A DNA stretch of 64,000 bases from Chlorokybus atmophyticus. Lineage: Eukaryota; Streptophyta; Chlorokybophyceae; Chlorokybales; Chlorokybaceae. Position numbers and translations under genes: made by a program. The stretch is from contig RHPI01003124.1 of the NCBI GenBank assembly GCA_009103225.1, positions 317,032 to 381,031 on the forward strand, given 5' to 3'. Of the stretch, positions 1 through 12,920 are shown piece after piece (within the stretch, counting starts at the first letter, position 1; the number at the start of each line of letters is the position of its first letter). Under the pieces are notes generated by a model, which saw nothing but the letters and a program-made list of their open reading frames with translations, had not been told where the DNA came from and ran no database searches.

Positions 1-960
1 CTCTCCCTTACTACAACACCCCCGATTGAAAAGGTGAGGGGTTGGGGCGTGTGTGTAAACCCCCTTTTACTCTCATTTTCTACCCCTAACACAACACCCT
101 CCATTGTGTGTTTTTTTTTTGGTGGGGTGGGGGTGGGGGGAAGGGGAGCTTTGATTGTAAGGGGCTGTATTCGACAAAATATGGTATGTTGCGTCTGACA
201 GTTACGAATTGGAATGTTACGACATATCATTCTCAGCATATGCGTTGTAACCAGACCAATTGTACAAGTAAAGCACTCATGAAGGACGCGAGCATTTGTT
301 ATGTAATATAACCGTTCGTAAAGTGGTATCCCTTCAACAAAATTGCCAAAAATATACTACATTCAATACATTATTTTGTTTGAGCCGGCGAGGCTTGTAT
401 TTAGGCAAAGGTGTGCAATAAAGGTGTCTCCCACCCTCTGGTCTAGCTAGTGCACGTAGAGCAAGCATAGCGGGTGCCCACCTAGTTTTTTGGCTTGTTG
501 TTTGCGTGTGCTTGTGCTTGTGCTGGTAATGCAATCTGCCTTGTCCCATTAACTGGCCCCTGCCGTTCTTCACAGCCAATTGCTATATCATGTGCAACAA
601 CAACAACAACATGCGTTGACTGGCTTGGCAATGGTGTGCAATAATTCAATGATGTGATGAGTACATGGTCCATGAGTAGTAGTAAACTAGGCTGAGCTGA
701 ACAATCCATTGCAAGATAGCACGACATTGCATAGTGTTGCCTAGTGTAAATGAGTGTATAGGAGTACAAAGTGGCTGTAGCAAGATGCCAACCACGCACC
801 CATATTAAATACAGACCTGCATCTGTGTCCATGTGTTTGATATTTAACCAGGCTGCGCTGTACAAAGACTGTAAATATTGATTGATGCGCGTGCATGTGC
901 GCATGCGAGCTAATTGTGCTCATGTCCAGAGCACCAACACGCAGTGAAAAGACTTGGCTG
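1..960. other. Non-coding flank, no gene seen
   Basis: The first 130 bases are C/T-rich and then G/T-rich low-complexity sequence. The rest has short open frames in several phases, none resembling a known family and none with a plausible splice structure. It lies downstream of the CDCA7-like gene and may include its 3' UTR. Confidence 0.5.
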
Positions 961-2248
961 CTAACTATCCAGTGTCGCATCAGCATCGTCACTCTCAGCC
1001 TTATAGTATTTATCTACCAGGTAGTGCGCCACGGAAGCATGCCCGTGCGCAACAACAGACTTGTAAAGCTGTCCGGTTGGACCCCAACCCTTCTTGGGTC
1101 TGCATATGCTGCAGTTGCATATGTCTCTGCAGATGGGACAGACCCACTCTGCATTGGTGAGGGCCTCGTCCACGTTCTCGCCGTACCGCATGAACAGACA
1201 GTCACCGCAGAACTGGCCCTGTTTGGCTTGACAACGTGAACACTCACTGCGCTTGCCGAGCGTCTTCTGCCTGCACTGGTGGCACGTCTTGCCGCTCACC
1301 ATGTCGTATACTCTTGTGCCGTCGGCTTTGTATCCATCCTACATGATAGCACAGTGAGCTGTTGTGCAAGTGTGCGTGTGGGTGTGCAAGTGGGTGCATC
1401 GTGATAGGTGTGTGTACGTGAAGTGCACATACGGTCGTATGTGTGTGTGTTCGCATGTGCGCACATGCGCGCGTGCGTGCATGTGCTTACTTGAAACAGG
1501 ACCCAAGGAGTTGTATAGCTGCCAAGCGCCTGCTTGTGCTTGTCTGTATACACTTCTGGTCTGTCCCCTGACGTGAGTCGCGGCTGCCTCACTTTCTTTT
1601 CGTCGACCAGCGCGTCCGTTGGATTAACATACACCGGCTTGACACCAACTAACCTGCAGATGCATAGCAGACACATATCACAACACCTGTTACACGCCAC
1701 AATATGACAACAGTATAAGTCACCAACTACCTTGCACTGCGTCGCACAGGCTCGGGCGGTGTCAAGCTTAGTCGCCTCACAACACCGGGCTTTGATATTG
1801 GGTTGGAGTGGCTGATGTTGCCACCTGGCGCCGGCGATAGTGAGGACAATCGGCGCTTTGTTTCTTGCAATCCCAACTGCAAACGCACATTGAAGTTGGT
1901 ATGCATGCTGACATAGTGGGTCACTTGTGAGTACAAAGCCAGCACAAGGCCTTCGTGCTAGCAGCTTGCATGAAAAGGAGGGGAGCTGATGACACACACA
2001 ACATGCAGCACATTCCACTCATGCGGGCCATGAGATAGACGGCCAAGAAGCCATCAGAGAGGTCTTTAACTCATGGCAACATGTGCTTACATTGAGCACA
2101 GCACACCAACACGCTTCGTGACAAGCACTGTCCAGCACTGTTTGCTGTATTGTGTAGCACCCATCTCACACACCTCAGACAGGCGGCGTTTGTTGCGTTC
2201 CAGGTTGGTCTGGCGCTGCACCTCATAGTCGCTGGCCACCGCCGCCAT
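961..2248 (-). CDS. CDCA7: CDCA7-like zinc-finger protein, four exons
   Basis: Homologue of CDCA7, the zinc-finger partner that activates the SNF2-family nucleosome remodeller HELLS/DDM1 and supports maintenance of DNA methylation in vertebrates and plants; it acts in the nucleus. Exons on the minus strand read 2248-2174, 1876-1731, 1653-1491 and 1338-961, all with GT-AG borders and consistent phase, giving about 253 residues. The N-terminal part has the family's basic patch (DYEVQRQTNLERNKRRLSE). The last exon is a complete C-terminal 4CXXC zinc finger: GKTCHQCRQKTLGKR, then CGDCLFMRYGEN, then CPICRDICNCSICR, ending with GWGPTGQLY and SVAHYL. The RYGE segment contains an arginine whose human equivalent is altered in ICF syndrome. 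The middle is serine/proline-rich and probably disordered. The start ATG at 2248 follows a possible acceptor, so an upstream non-coding exon is possible. Family assignment is very secure; the role in this organism is inferred. Confidence 0.95.
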
Positions 2249-3438
2249 GCTGACAGGCACAACTGTTGTTGTTGTTGTTGGCTGTAGTTGTCAACACTGG
2301 TTTGGCTACAGCATGTTACACAGCTGTTGATGTGCCACTGCCGGTCAGTAAGCGTCGATCCTTCATCGCAAGAAGATCACTGGCAGTCGTCTGCAAGCAG
2401 TGGCAAGCTGTTCAGGGCAGGGCGTTGCTTGTACAGCAACCTCACTGAAGCAGCTCAAGCTGGGTGCAGCTGGATTAGTAACGGGAAACGTGCATGCACG
2501 CACACACTCACGCGTATGTACGCACACTCGCAAGCACCCACTCACACATACAAACTTCAGCTAGGATACTGAACAGTGAGTCAAGAAGGTTGCAAGCTAT
2601 TGCGCATGACAAGCAGGGCTGAGGCAAGCTGCATTGTGCCACAGGCCGGCACTGCCCACCTGCTTCCCATAAGCCAGGGACCGGAGTAAAGCGTCCGCGG
2701 ATGGAAAGCTCAATGACACGCGTTTGAGTGATTTCACATGTCGTTGTCGCCGAGCTGGTCAACCCTGCCGCCGCCAACGCCACCGCCGCCACCGCTGCTT
2801 GGCGCCAAGACGGACGCCCCGGTTTGGTCGATCGGGCTCCGGTCTGATGCGGATCAGTCGGCCTAACGGCTAGCTGACGACTTCATCACCAGTACATGAA
2901 ACGCCACCAGTAGCCACACCTGTAAATCACGACGGTAATCCTCATGGGTTCCTTTGCAGCTGTTTTGGTAAAATGCACATATTGCAAGTGTAACATCTGT
3001 TTCATGCGAAATCTATGCGGATATATTGCCAACTTGCCATACATAGGCTGACGAAATGACAGATGCAAGTACAAGCAACACTTACAAGCTTACAGGCAAA
3101 ATCAAAACGATTAAGGCATGGGCAACTGATGGCTATGTGCTCTAGCTATGTGTGTGCAATGTGGCGAAGGGGCGAGCAGGCAAGCAGGCAGGCGGCGAGC
3201 ATGATAGCTGAGCCTAGCAAACCTGAGCAAGTAGGCGCCTTGATTGACAGTATCAATAGTAAGGGCCGTGCAGGTAGGGCGAAAGAAGCAACAGCAAGGC
3301 AGGCAAGGCGTGGTGAGCGGCGGGCGGTGTGATGTGTTGTATACATACTGTATTTACGTATAAGCGTATACATACTGTTGCATAAAATAAGCTTAATAAT
3401 ATGGTACATGGTACATGCAAAGCACACACAATACGGAT
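2249..3438. other. Intergenic region upstream of the CDCA7-like gene
   Basis: Contains a short (GTT)n run at 2263-2280 and GT/CA-rich sequence. A minus-strand open frame at 2662-2792 begins MAAVALAAAGLTSS and ends at a possible donor, but its phase does not fit the CDCA7 start exon. It could be a 5' exon of another transcript. No gene is supported. Confidence 0.4.

Positions 3439-3494
<56 letters not shown>
3439..3494. repeat. Compound (AC)n(AT)n microsatellite
   Basis: A run of AC dinucleotides passes directly into an AT dinucleotide run. The flanks have no gene. Confidence 0.95.
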
Positions 3495-3498
<4 letters not shown>

Positions 3499-4313
3499 AC
3501 GCGTCGCAAAATGTTACACTTAACATCGCAAAATGTTTCCCCTGCTGGCCGACTGAATATTGGCAACGGTCGTGCAACTGAGGATACTCATTTAGACTGT
3601 CGACCTTCAGTCTACCGGCGATCTCGATACATGGACCTGAGCATAACGGCCGTCACCATTAATTGGCGGCCGTCTGCATAAAGAGATTGACCCTAATTAA
3701 TGAGTACCTGTCAGGTACTCAATTGTTAAGCAAAGGGCACTTGACCTAACCAATAGGTAACTGACCGGTACCTATCAGTTAGGTACCGGCGACTATACGC
3801 TAACTGAGCGAAATTGTCAGGTACCTTAAGGTACCAATCGTTAATGATGTGTACTTTTATAGGTACCTGCTGTTACCGCTCAATCATAATTGGGTGTCAC
3901 ACATAATTGTCGTCATCAGCTGTGCAAGAATGCGTGACAACTAATTGGAAATAAGAAAATAAATAAATTACAATGTAATATACTGAGCTACTACTACTAC
4001 TGCTAGTACAAGTATACTACCACTACTGCTACCAATACCACTACTGCTACTACAACCTTAAGTACTATTGCTAGTACTACCCTTGTACTAAGCTGCGGCT
4101 TTTGCACCGCCCGCTCCAGCTCCGCCGCCGCCGTTCCTTTTCCGCCGCCGCTGCCGCCGCCTGGCCTGGTCTGGCCTAGCCTGGCCTGGCCTGGCCGCCC
4201 TAAGGCAAGGAGGGTGGTTAGATGGCATGCGGTGTTGCGCGTAGTACAACATCAACCAGCCGTTGCCGCCGCCGCCGCCGCCCACAACGCTCTGTTCAAC
4301 TTGAAGCCATTGA

Positions 4314-4352
4314 GCGTTTGAATAACTTGGGCAGCCCAAGTTATTCAAACGC
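4314..4352. repeat. Perfect hairpin, 19-nt arms, 1-nt loop
   Basis: The arms at 4314-4332 and 4334-4352 are exact reverse complements around a single A at 4333. The same structure recurs at 5271-5309 in the second copy of the direct repeat. Confidence 0.95.
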
Positions 4353-4411
4353 GTTGTCGAAACGTGACTCGCAACGGCATTATCGTATTAGTATAATGGT
4401 ATGAAAGTACC

Positions 4412-4469
4412 ATTGTCGCAATGGCATTATCGTACCATTAGTATGGTACGATAGTGCCATTGCGACAAT
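4412..4469. repeat. 27-nt-arm inverted repeat around GTACCAT
   Basis: The arms at 4412-4438 and 4443-4469 pair with one mismatch and a 4-nt loop. In the second copy (5369-5426) the base at 5406 is G instead of C, which adds a second mismatch. Neighbouring GTACCATT motifs form further small palindromes. Confidence 0.9.
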
Positions 4470-4531
4470 GGCACTGTTCGTACCATTAACATAGTACGGC
4501 GGCTGCATTGTATGAGCGTCTCGAATTGCCG

Positions 4532-4532
4532 N
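4532..4532. other. Single-N join between contigs
   Basis: A lone N sits exactly between two near-identical 956-bp stretches. This suggests a scaffold join with an unresolved overlap and not a real single unknown base. Confidence 0.85.
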
Positions 4533-6050
4533 AACTGAGGATACTCATTTAGACTGTCGACCTTCAGTCTACCGGCGATCTCGATACATGGACCTGAGCA
4601 TAACGGCCGTCACCATTAATTGGCGGCCGTCTGCATAAAGAGATTGACCCTAATTAATGAGTACCTGTCAGGTACTCAATTGTTAAGCAAAGGGCACTTG
4701 ACCTAACCAATAGGTAACTGACCGGTACCTATCAGTTAGGTACCGGCGACTATACGCTAACTGAGCGAAATTGTCAGGTACCTTAAGGTACCAATCGTTA
4801 ATGATGTGTACTTTTATAGGTACCTGCTGTTACCGCTCAATCATAATTGGGTGTCACACATAATTGTCGTCATCAGCTGTGCAAGAATGCGTGACAACTA
4901 ATTGGAAATAAGAAAATAAATAAATTACAATGTAATATACTGAGCTACTACTACTACTGCTAGTACAAGTATACTACCACTACTGCTACCAATACCACTA
5001 CTGCTACTACAACCTTAAGTACTATTGCTAGTACTACCCTTGTACTAAGCTGCGGCTTTTGCACCGCCCGCTCCAGCTCCGCCGCCGCCGTTCCTTTTCC
5101 GCCGCCGCTGCCGCCGCCTGGCCTGGTCTGGCCTAGCCTGGCCTGGCCTGGCCGCCCTAAGGCAAGGAGGGTGGTTAGATGGCATGCGGTGTTGCGCGTA
5201 GTACAACATCAACCAGCCGTTGCCGCCGCCGCCGCCGCCCACAACGCTCTGTTCAACTTGAAGCCATTGAGCGTTTGAATAACTTGGGCAGCCCAAGTTA
5301 TTCAAACGCGTTGTCGAAACGTGACTCGCAACGGCATTATCGTATTAGTATAATGGTATGAAAGTACCATTGTCGCAATGGCATTATCGTACCATTAGTA
5401 TGGTAGGATAGTGCCATTGCGACAATGGCACTGTTCGTACCATTAACATAGTACGGCGGCTGCATTGTATGAGCGTCTCGAATTGCCGTCCGGTACCGCC
5501 GTCCCGACTTGCCGACCTTTAGGGATCGGCGGTCACTTGCTTATCATACTTGACACACAATAAGTAGGTCGCCGCCGCGTTAAGTGCACTACCGGCGATC
5601 GGCCGTCACTTAATAAACGCGGTAAGGTCACCTGATCGGGAATAACGGTGACTGGCTTGCTAAAGTAGGCAGGCCGTCGCGCATACTTTTCGATGGTCAG
5701 GGTACGACCGTAGGTCGGCCGTCATTGTATGTGACCAAAACGTGACTTATCTACTATACAGATAGGTCGCCATCGCGCAAATGGGACGACCGACAATCGG
5801 CCGTTACCTTAAAGTGGTGTTGCCGTCACAGGCAGGCCGCCGTCGATTGTACTTATTGGTCGACCGCTTGCCGTCGATATATGTTGCTTGATAGTAACGG
5901 CCGTCCAATAAAGTCCCTTTATGGACCAATCCGTTACGTCAGGTAGGGTCAGGCAGGGTCAGGCACCCGTCAATTCCTTGGTCCCTTGTCAGTCACTGTG
6001 TAAAATTTGCGACGAACGGCCGACCAAATATACTGGACGTAAGTGGGTCT
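4533..6050. repeat. Tandem unit 1 of a ~1.5-kb repeat
   Basis: The unit starts with GATACTCATTTAGACT and CTACCGGCGATCTCGATAC and ends near GTAAAATTTGCGA. It contains GTACC-centred palindromes such as GGTACCTTAAGGTACC, a CTA/CTG trinucleotide tract, a GCC-rich tract and the 19-nt hairpin. Unit 2 (6051-7545) has the same landmarks in the same order. No convincing coding sequence was seen; the open frames in the GCC tract are composition artefacts. Confidence 0.75.
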
Positions 6051-7810
<1,760 letters not shown>

Positions 7811-9529
7811 CCCACCCCTGTTTTTACCTCCTCTCCCTGCTTGTCCTCTTTGTGGTTGCGGTAGTGTTAGTGAAAATGGAAATTGACTATAGGCTTGGAT
7901 TGCGCTAGGTATGCTACTTGCCCGTGTCTAGCTCTTTGCCTGTCCGTCCGTTGTGCCCTACGCCTTGCATTCACTTGAATAAGCGCATACATCTAGCTTG
8001 ATTGTCATTGCTGGTTGTGATTAATTGTATCCGCCTCTATCGTTGTGAGTGCTGATGTGCTTGTGAAATTACGTGTGCTTGCATGCAAACTTGCATCAAC
8101 AATACTTGGTCTTCTTGCAAGAGCTTACAACATTGGAGATTGAAGCAGCGCCGAATATGAAAAAAAAGGATGAGCACCTCAAAATATTGCACTCCCGTCA
8201 TCTACCTCCCGAGTAAAGGAGTTTGGTAATTAATAACCACAGCTGTAACATGAGAACATTGAAGGCTTTTGAACATGACACTCCGCATGCAAATGGCTCA
8301 GTGATGGGATCAATACACAATGCTTATCATAAGACTCCACATGTATAGCAAGTGATGCTCTTTATATTGCCATACTCTTTGGAATGTGCGTTATCAATCC
8401 TCAAATAAAAGCAGCAAACTACCCCAATAGTTTGCATCGATCTCACCTTTGGTCATCAATTGTGCATTCGGTTTATTTGCATTTGATGGTGTGATCAAGC
8501 TATTAACTTCAAGAATGTGTGCATGCGTATAGTGCACATAATGCAAACAAAAGCATAATTTGTCAATAACCACCTAATCACTATGACTCACCATTAACCA
8601 TTTTATTGTAATGATTAGCTGTAACTTGATTGTAACTAGCCAGCGAGAATATTACACACGTCGCTATAAAGTTGCTATAACACCCGAGCTACATGATATT
8701 ATTGTAGATCATGCCATAAGCAGTTGGCAAGGCTCAATAAACATGCAATTCCATTTGGAATATGTAATGATACATCTTGTGTATAAACCTTCACAAAATA
8801 ATTATTCAGCTTCAAGAGCATACGTTTCACCAATCTCAATAATAGCTGACTGCTATTCTATCAGATACACACCAATCATGGCGATTACCTATCAACATAT
8901 TTGCGCAAGAAGGAATATTAGACATACTAGACCTCATGATTGTAGTTGGTCAATTTTCAACCAAGAATGACAATTCGTTGGTTTATGCGTGCATTACATG
9001 TACATAGCTTACATTACAGGGGTAGGCCTACTCACCATTAGAGTCGTGACTCACGAGGCCAGCTTGCTACGCAGGACTCCTGAGGCAGTGGGCCACGTTG
9101 GACCTCGAGTGGCCCATTCGTCATGCGTGACGGCCACAATCAAGCTGTGTGCGTGACCTGCGCGTGACGGTACGGCGTGGGCGGCGGCGGCGGCGTCGTT
9201 GTTGTCGTTGTCACGCTGCCCGGTGGCGTTGGTTTCAAGTCAGTTGGAGTCATGCGAATGGAGCGGTAATTAGCCTAGAGGAACATCTGTTTCTGTTGCT
9301 GGAATCTTGCCTGTGTCCGCCGTGGCCTCAGGGAGGGTGCTGGTTTGCAAGCTACTAGGCGCAGGCCAGGCCAGGCTGCTGGGGTTGAAGTGCGCATGCT
9401 TGGAAGCTTAACGTTCGGCCTGGTAGCTGCTTTAGTGTACATGTGCGACAGAGCTACGGAGGAGTCCAAGTGGCAGCCTAGGCAGCTGTAGCTGCTGCGT
9501 GCTGCTGAACCGCAGCTGTAAGAAACTAG
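7811..9529. other. AT-rich stretch without a supported gene
   Basis: Base composition shifts to AT-rich from about 7990 to 9000. One open frame of 119 codons (8611-8970, plus) exists, but it has no recognisable domain and no splice context. From 9010 the sequence becomes GC-rich and contains short palindromes; this is the upstream region of the next gene. Confidence 0.45.
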
Positions 9530-12178
9530 ATGGAGGAAGAAGATAAAACCCCAGTTGGATTGAGAATAAACCTTCTGGACAGCGATGGCATCATCATCGG
9601 CGACATCAGGTAGGGCTCTCTTTGACATGACACTCGCATTGTGTGAAGATGAATGCCACTTCAAGCATTGGGCATCTACAATGCCCAGCATGCAGTGAAG
9701 ATATATAATGCATATCTTACTGACAGACCTGCCTATGTCAATGATGTGTCCGCAACCATGCATGCATGGCATGTGTATCACACGCAAAACCCGGGAGGCA
9801 TTGCGTGCTTTTTCTTGCATGGGCATGCCACTCACGTTGAAATGTTGCTGGTAGCGTATAACCCGCACACACACGCACGTACCGGTGCTGCAGTGAGTAA
9901 GTACAAGTACTTTATATCCTTGCAGTGGGGATTTGGAGGAGTCCTTCACGCTGGACACGTTTGCCTCATTGGCAAAGGCGCATGCTTATGCTGGCAAGGT
10001 CAGCACTGTGCCTTAGCATCGCAAGGGAAGCTCCATTTGCTGCAATCTGACTGGCTTCAACAACAACTTCAGTAACAAGTACACATTGCTGTGTTTTGCA
10101 GAGTTTCGTCATCGCTGAAGTTGTCACACGCGACAAAGAGCGCCCAAACCTCATCCATCGGTCATACTACAGCGCCCACCATCTAAACAAAATCCTCTTT
10201 AAGTAAGCAATTTGTCAAAGGCGCTTGCACACACACAAACATGTGCACACAAGCATGCACATCGGCATTGTGCTATCAAGCAGGCTGATTGCTTTGGCAA
10301 CCTTTACAGGAGGGGCCGCTATGGCGAACAGCAGCACCGATATCACCGCAACTTTCCAATCACAGTCATAAACCCTCTGACAAACTCCGAAATCCTCGGA
10401 GAGGTAAGGACACCCTTGAAACTCAGTACCTTGGGACCAATATATTGTGTAGAAACACATTCAAACTTGATAACAGTTACCGTAGCAGACAAACAATACG
10501 ACCACTAACCAACATGTGTGCATGAACGCGCATGATCCAACATACTTGTCTTTGCAGGTTGCATACTACTCAGTGGCATTCCCTCCACTATCCGAGCTCG
10601 ACGCGATATCTGAGTTGCCTTCCTCTCCCGCCAGCTCCTCGCCGGCATTCATGCTGAGGTCTCCCACAACAGCCTCCTCATCCGTCCCGCCTGCAGTGTC
10701 ATGTGCAACCACGCCATTGTCGTTGTCCACGCCGTCTCTCCCGCGCGCGGCCTCGGCCATACCCGTTCACATGCCTTTCTCCTTCGCACCCGCCTCATCA
10801 GCTGATAATAGTGCTGCGGCCACGCCCGTGTCAAGTCGAGCTTTTCATCACAATCGCAACGACTCGCAGCGGTTGTCTGAGAGCAGCACACCCATGTGGC
10901 ATCAGCATCATCATCATGTTGGTGGAGATGGTGATGGTGTTGGGAATGAACCCAAAGCCAACAATAGTAGTGTTGGTGTGGTGTCGGTCCTGATTGAAGA
11001 CCCTGTGGCTGAGGGAGGGTGCCAAGCTGATGATGCGCAGAGCGCGCAGCACCAGGATGACTACGACCAGTTCAGCCGTTGGCCTCGTAACTTACTCACC
11101 GCCAAGTTCATTGGCACGGACTACAACTTTGTGCACTCCAGGTGGGCTGGTGTTTGACGTGCGCAATGTTGGTGTATCTACATGTTCTCTGTAGATAGCT
11201 TGAAAGGCAGGTTTCACATTGTTTCTCATGTTGTGCCCGATCAAACCAAAGGTTTTTTCCACAGGGTTCTTCGTAAGATATTTGATGATAACGCGTTGAC
11301 GCCAAGTCTCCGGACCTTCATTGAACCGGACGCATTGCGGCTAAGTTCAGGCGACCGCTCTGATGGCAAGTGCTTGCTTGATATCAAGCGCTCACATTTG
11401 CGATTGTCGGTTTTCGGCACAATATCAATCCCTTTGCACTGCAGGTGCGGATTCGTTGCTCAGAGCTCTGGCCCGATTGGCCCCGCAGGTGCGGATTAAT
11501 TGATCTCATGCGGCTTCATGCCACACTATCCGCTAGCATTGTGTAGCATTGTCTCATTCAAGTGGTTGTGTTTGTTGATTAGATGGTGGAACAGGGTGCA
11601 GTGACTCCCTCAAGAAGATCTGTCATTCGTGTTCCGTATGGCCGCGCTGTCATACTCGGCAGGTATTAGGCTCTCACCAACCATTCACCTTTGGTTGAAA
11701 CAATGTGATTGTTCACCAACTCAACCGCTTTTCTCGTCTTCACCACGCAGCATTGCGAGCCTTTACGTGTTGACCTGCATTATCATCCTTACGGTCGCCA
11801 TCCTTAACCTCTGCACCACAGAAAGCGCCCGCCACGTAAGTATACAAGCTTTTGGCGCGCATGTGAGTGTGTGCGTGTGTCCGTGTATGCCTGTATCTGA
11901 TAGCTTGCACGGTATGACAGACGGATTGGTACTGGAGTTTCCTTCCACTGTTTTCATTCACCACCGACAGGGTTACGGCGTTGGTGTACCAGGTGTCCGA
12001 GCCTCGCGCGGCATTGCCAATCAAGTTCCTCTTGTGGGCAGTGTACATAATCCTCCCCACAGCCATCCTGAACCTCACCACCTTGCGAGATATCCTGAAC
12101 ATTGTGTTTTCCGTCACCTTTCTTTGCTACTCATTCATGTGGTACCTGACGCTAGGCAGGCACAAATCACTAATATAG
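9530..12178 (+). CDS. Uncharacterised membrane protein, about nine exons
   Basis: I do not recognise the family. The start ATG at 9530 begins MEEEDKTPVGLRINLLDSDG. Exons read as 9530-9609, 9926-9998, 10102-10202, 10310-10403, 10558-11141, 11265 to about 11444, about 11583-11659, about 11751-11836 and about 11972-12178, ending in a TAG. The first five join in frame with GT-AG borders. The N-terminal third has a conserved-looking block (EVVTRDKERPNLIHRSYYSA, then HRNFPITVINPLTNSEILGE). A long Ser/Pro/Ala- and His-rich linker follows, then KFIGTDYNFVHS. The C-terminus has two hydrophobic spans: IASLYVLTCIIILTVAILNL, and a longer one in the last exon. The exon 6 to exon 7 junction is uncertain: exon 6 appears to end in phase 2 (two possible donors, both in the repeated string GCAGGTGCGGATT), while exon 7 needs phase 0. 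A small exon or an indel may be missing. Possibly an endomembrane protein with a large cytosolic part. Confidence 0.75.
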
Positions 12179-12920
12179 TAGTCAGCTTGTGGTTATGCGA
12201 GCAACATTATGATTCTTTACTGCTTCTACGTATGGCTGATTGCGTCTCAAAAGCGCTATGGTTTGCGCTGCCATTGGACCATATATACAGCTGATTGCAA
12301 GGTCCAACCTGGTGCTTAGGTGTGCGAAACATCCTGGCTATCCTCGCATGTAAAATCACAAGTTGGCATGCACAAAGCAAAGGGAGTATGCGTGCATGCA
12401 TTGTCACAGAGTCTCAGCCAAGGATGTGGGCTAGCTTAAACCTGTAGCAAACAGCAGGCAGCACATTACAATGACTAGAAGAGTTGGTTGTCGTATCCAG
12501 TACCAATTCTAGACCCACTTGATGCAAAGCCACATTGTGCGTTTGCCATAGGAACAGCCGCTCAGTGCAGCCGCCAGCCTTCAAGTCAAGTAAGTCAGGG
12601 TTTGGGAGTTCTTGCAGGGTGTGCAGTACTTTCTCAGCAATTAAGTTGCGGGGCAATGGTACACAGCTACATTCGACATCACAATCACACATGTGCCGTG
12701 ACATCCACTCTCACGTTTACCTCTCTCCAATGTACACAACTACCAAACAGCTACTGGTCCTGTCACCAATTCTACTCCTATGCTATGAATATACACATAT
12801 GTCTATAGATTGGCCGCTTGCTACCAACATACCAACAACCAACACTAGCCCTCAACCCTCAAAGCCCAACAGCCCCAAGTGCTCTGCAACACAGGCAACG
12901 ATGATGTGCTTACAACCAAA
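12179..12920. other. Intergenic, nothing recognised
   Basis: This lies between the 3' ends of two converging genes. Short open frames occur on both strands without family resemblance. It may hold the two 3' UTRs. Confidence 0.5.

Larger units (their letters stand above)
3576..4531. repeat. Direct repeat copy 1 (956 bp), likely false duplication
   Basis: The stretch from AACTGAGGATACTC to GAATTGCCG recurs at an offset of 957 bases in 4533-5488. I saw a single difference (C at 4449, G at 5406). Copy 1 ends exactly at a lone N (4532) and copy 2 begins directly after it, which is the signature of two overlapping contig ends placed side by side. It carries the GTACC palindromes and GCC-rich tract described for the tandem units. 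Confidence 0.9.

Noticed and set aside
4088-4348. Gly/Ala- and Arg-rich open frames, present again at 5045-5305
   Set aside because: Produced by the GCC-rich tract of the tandem unit and duplicated by the assembly join.
8611-8970. 119-codon plus-strand open frame
   Set aside because: No recognisable domain, no splice context and an AT-rich surrounding; not enough to call a gene.
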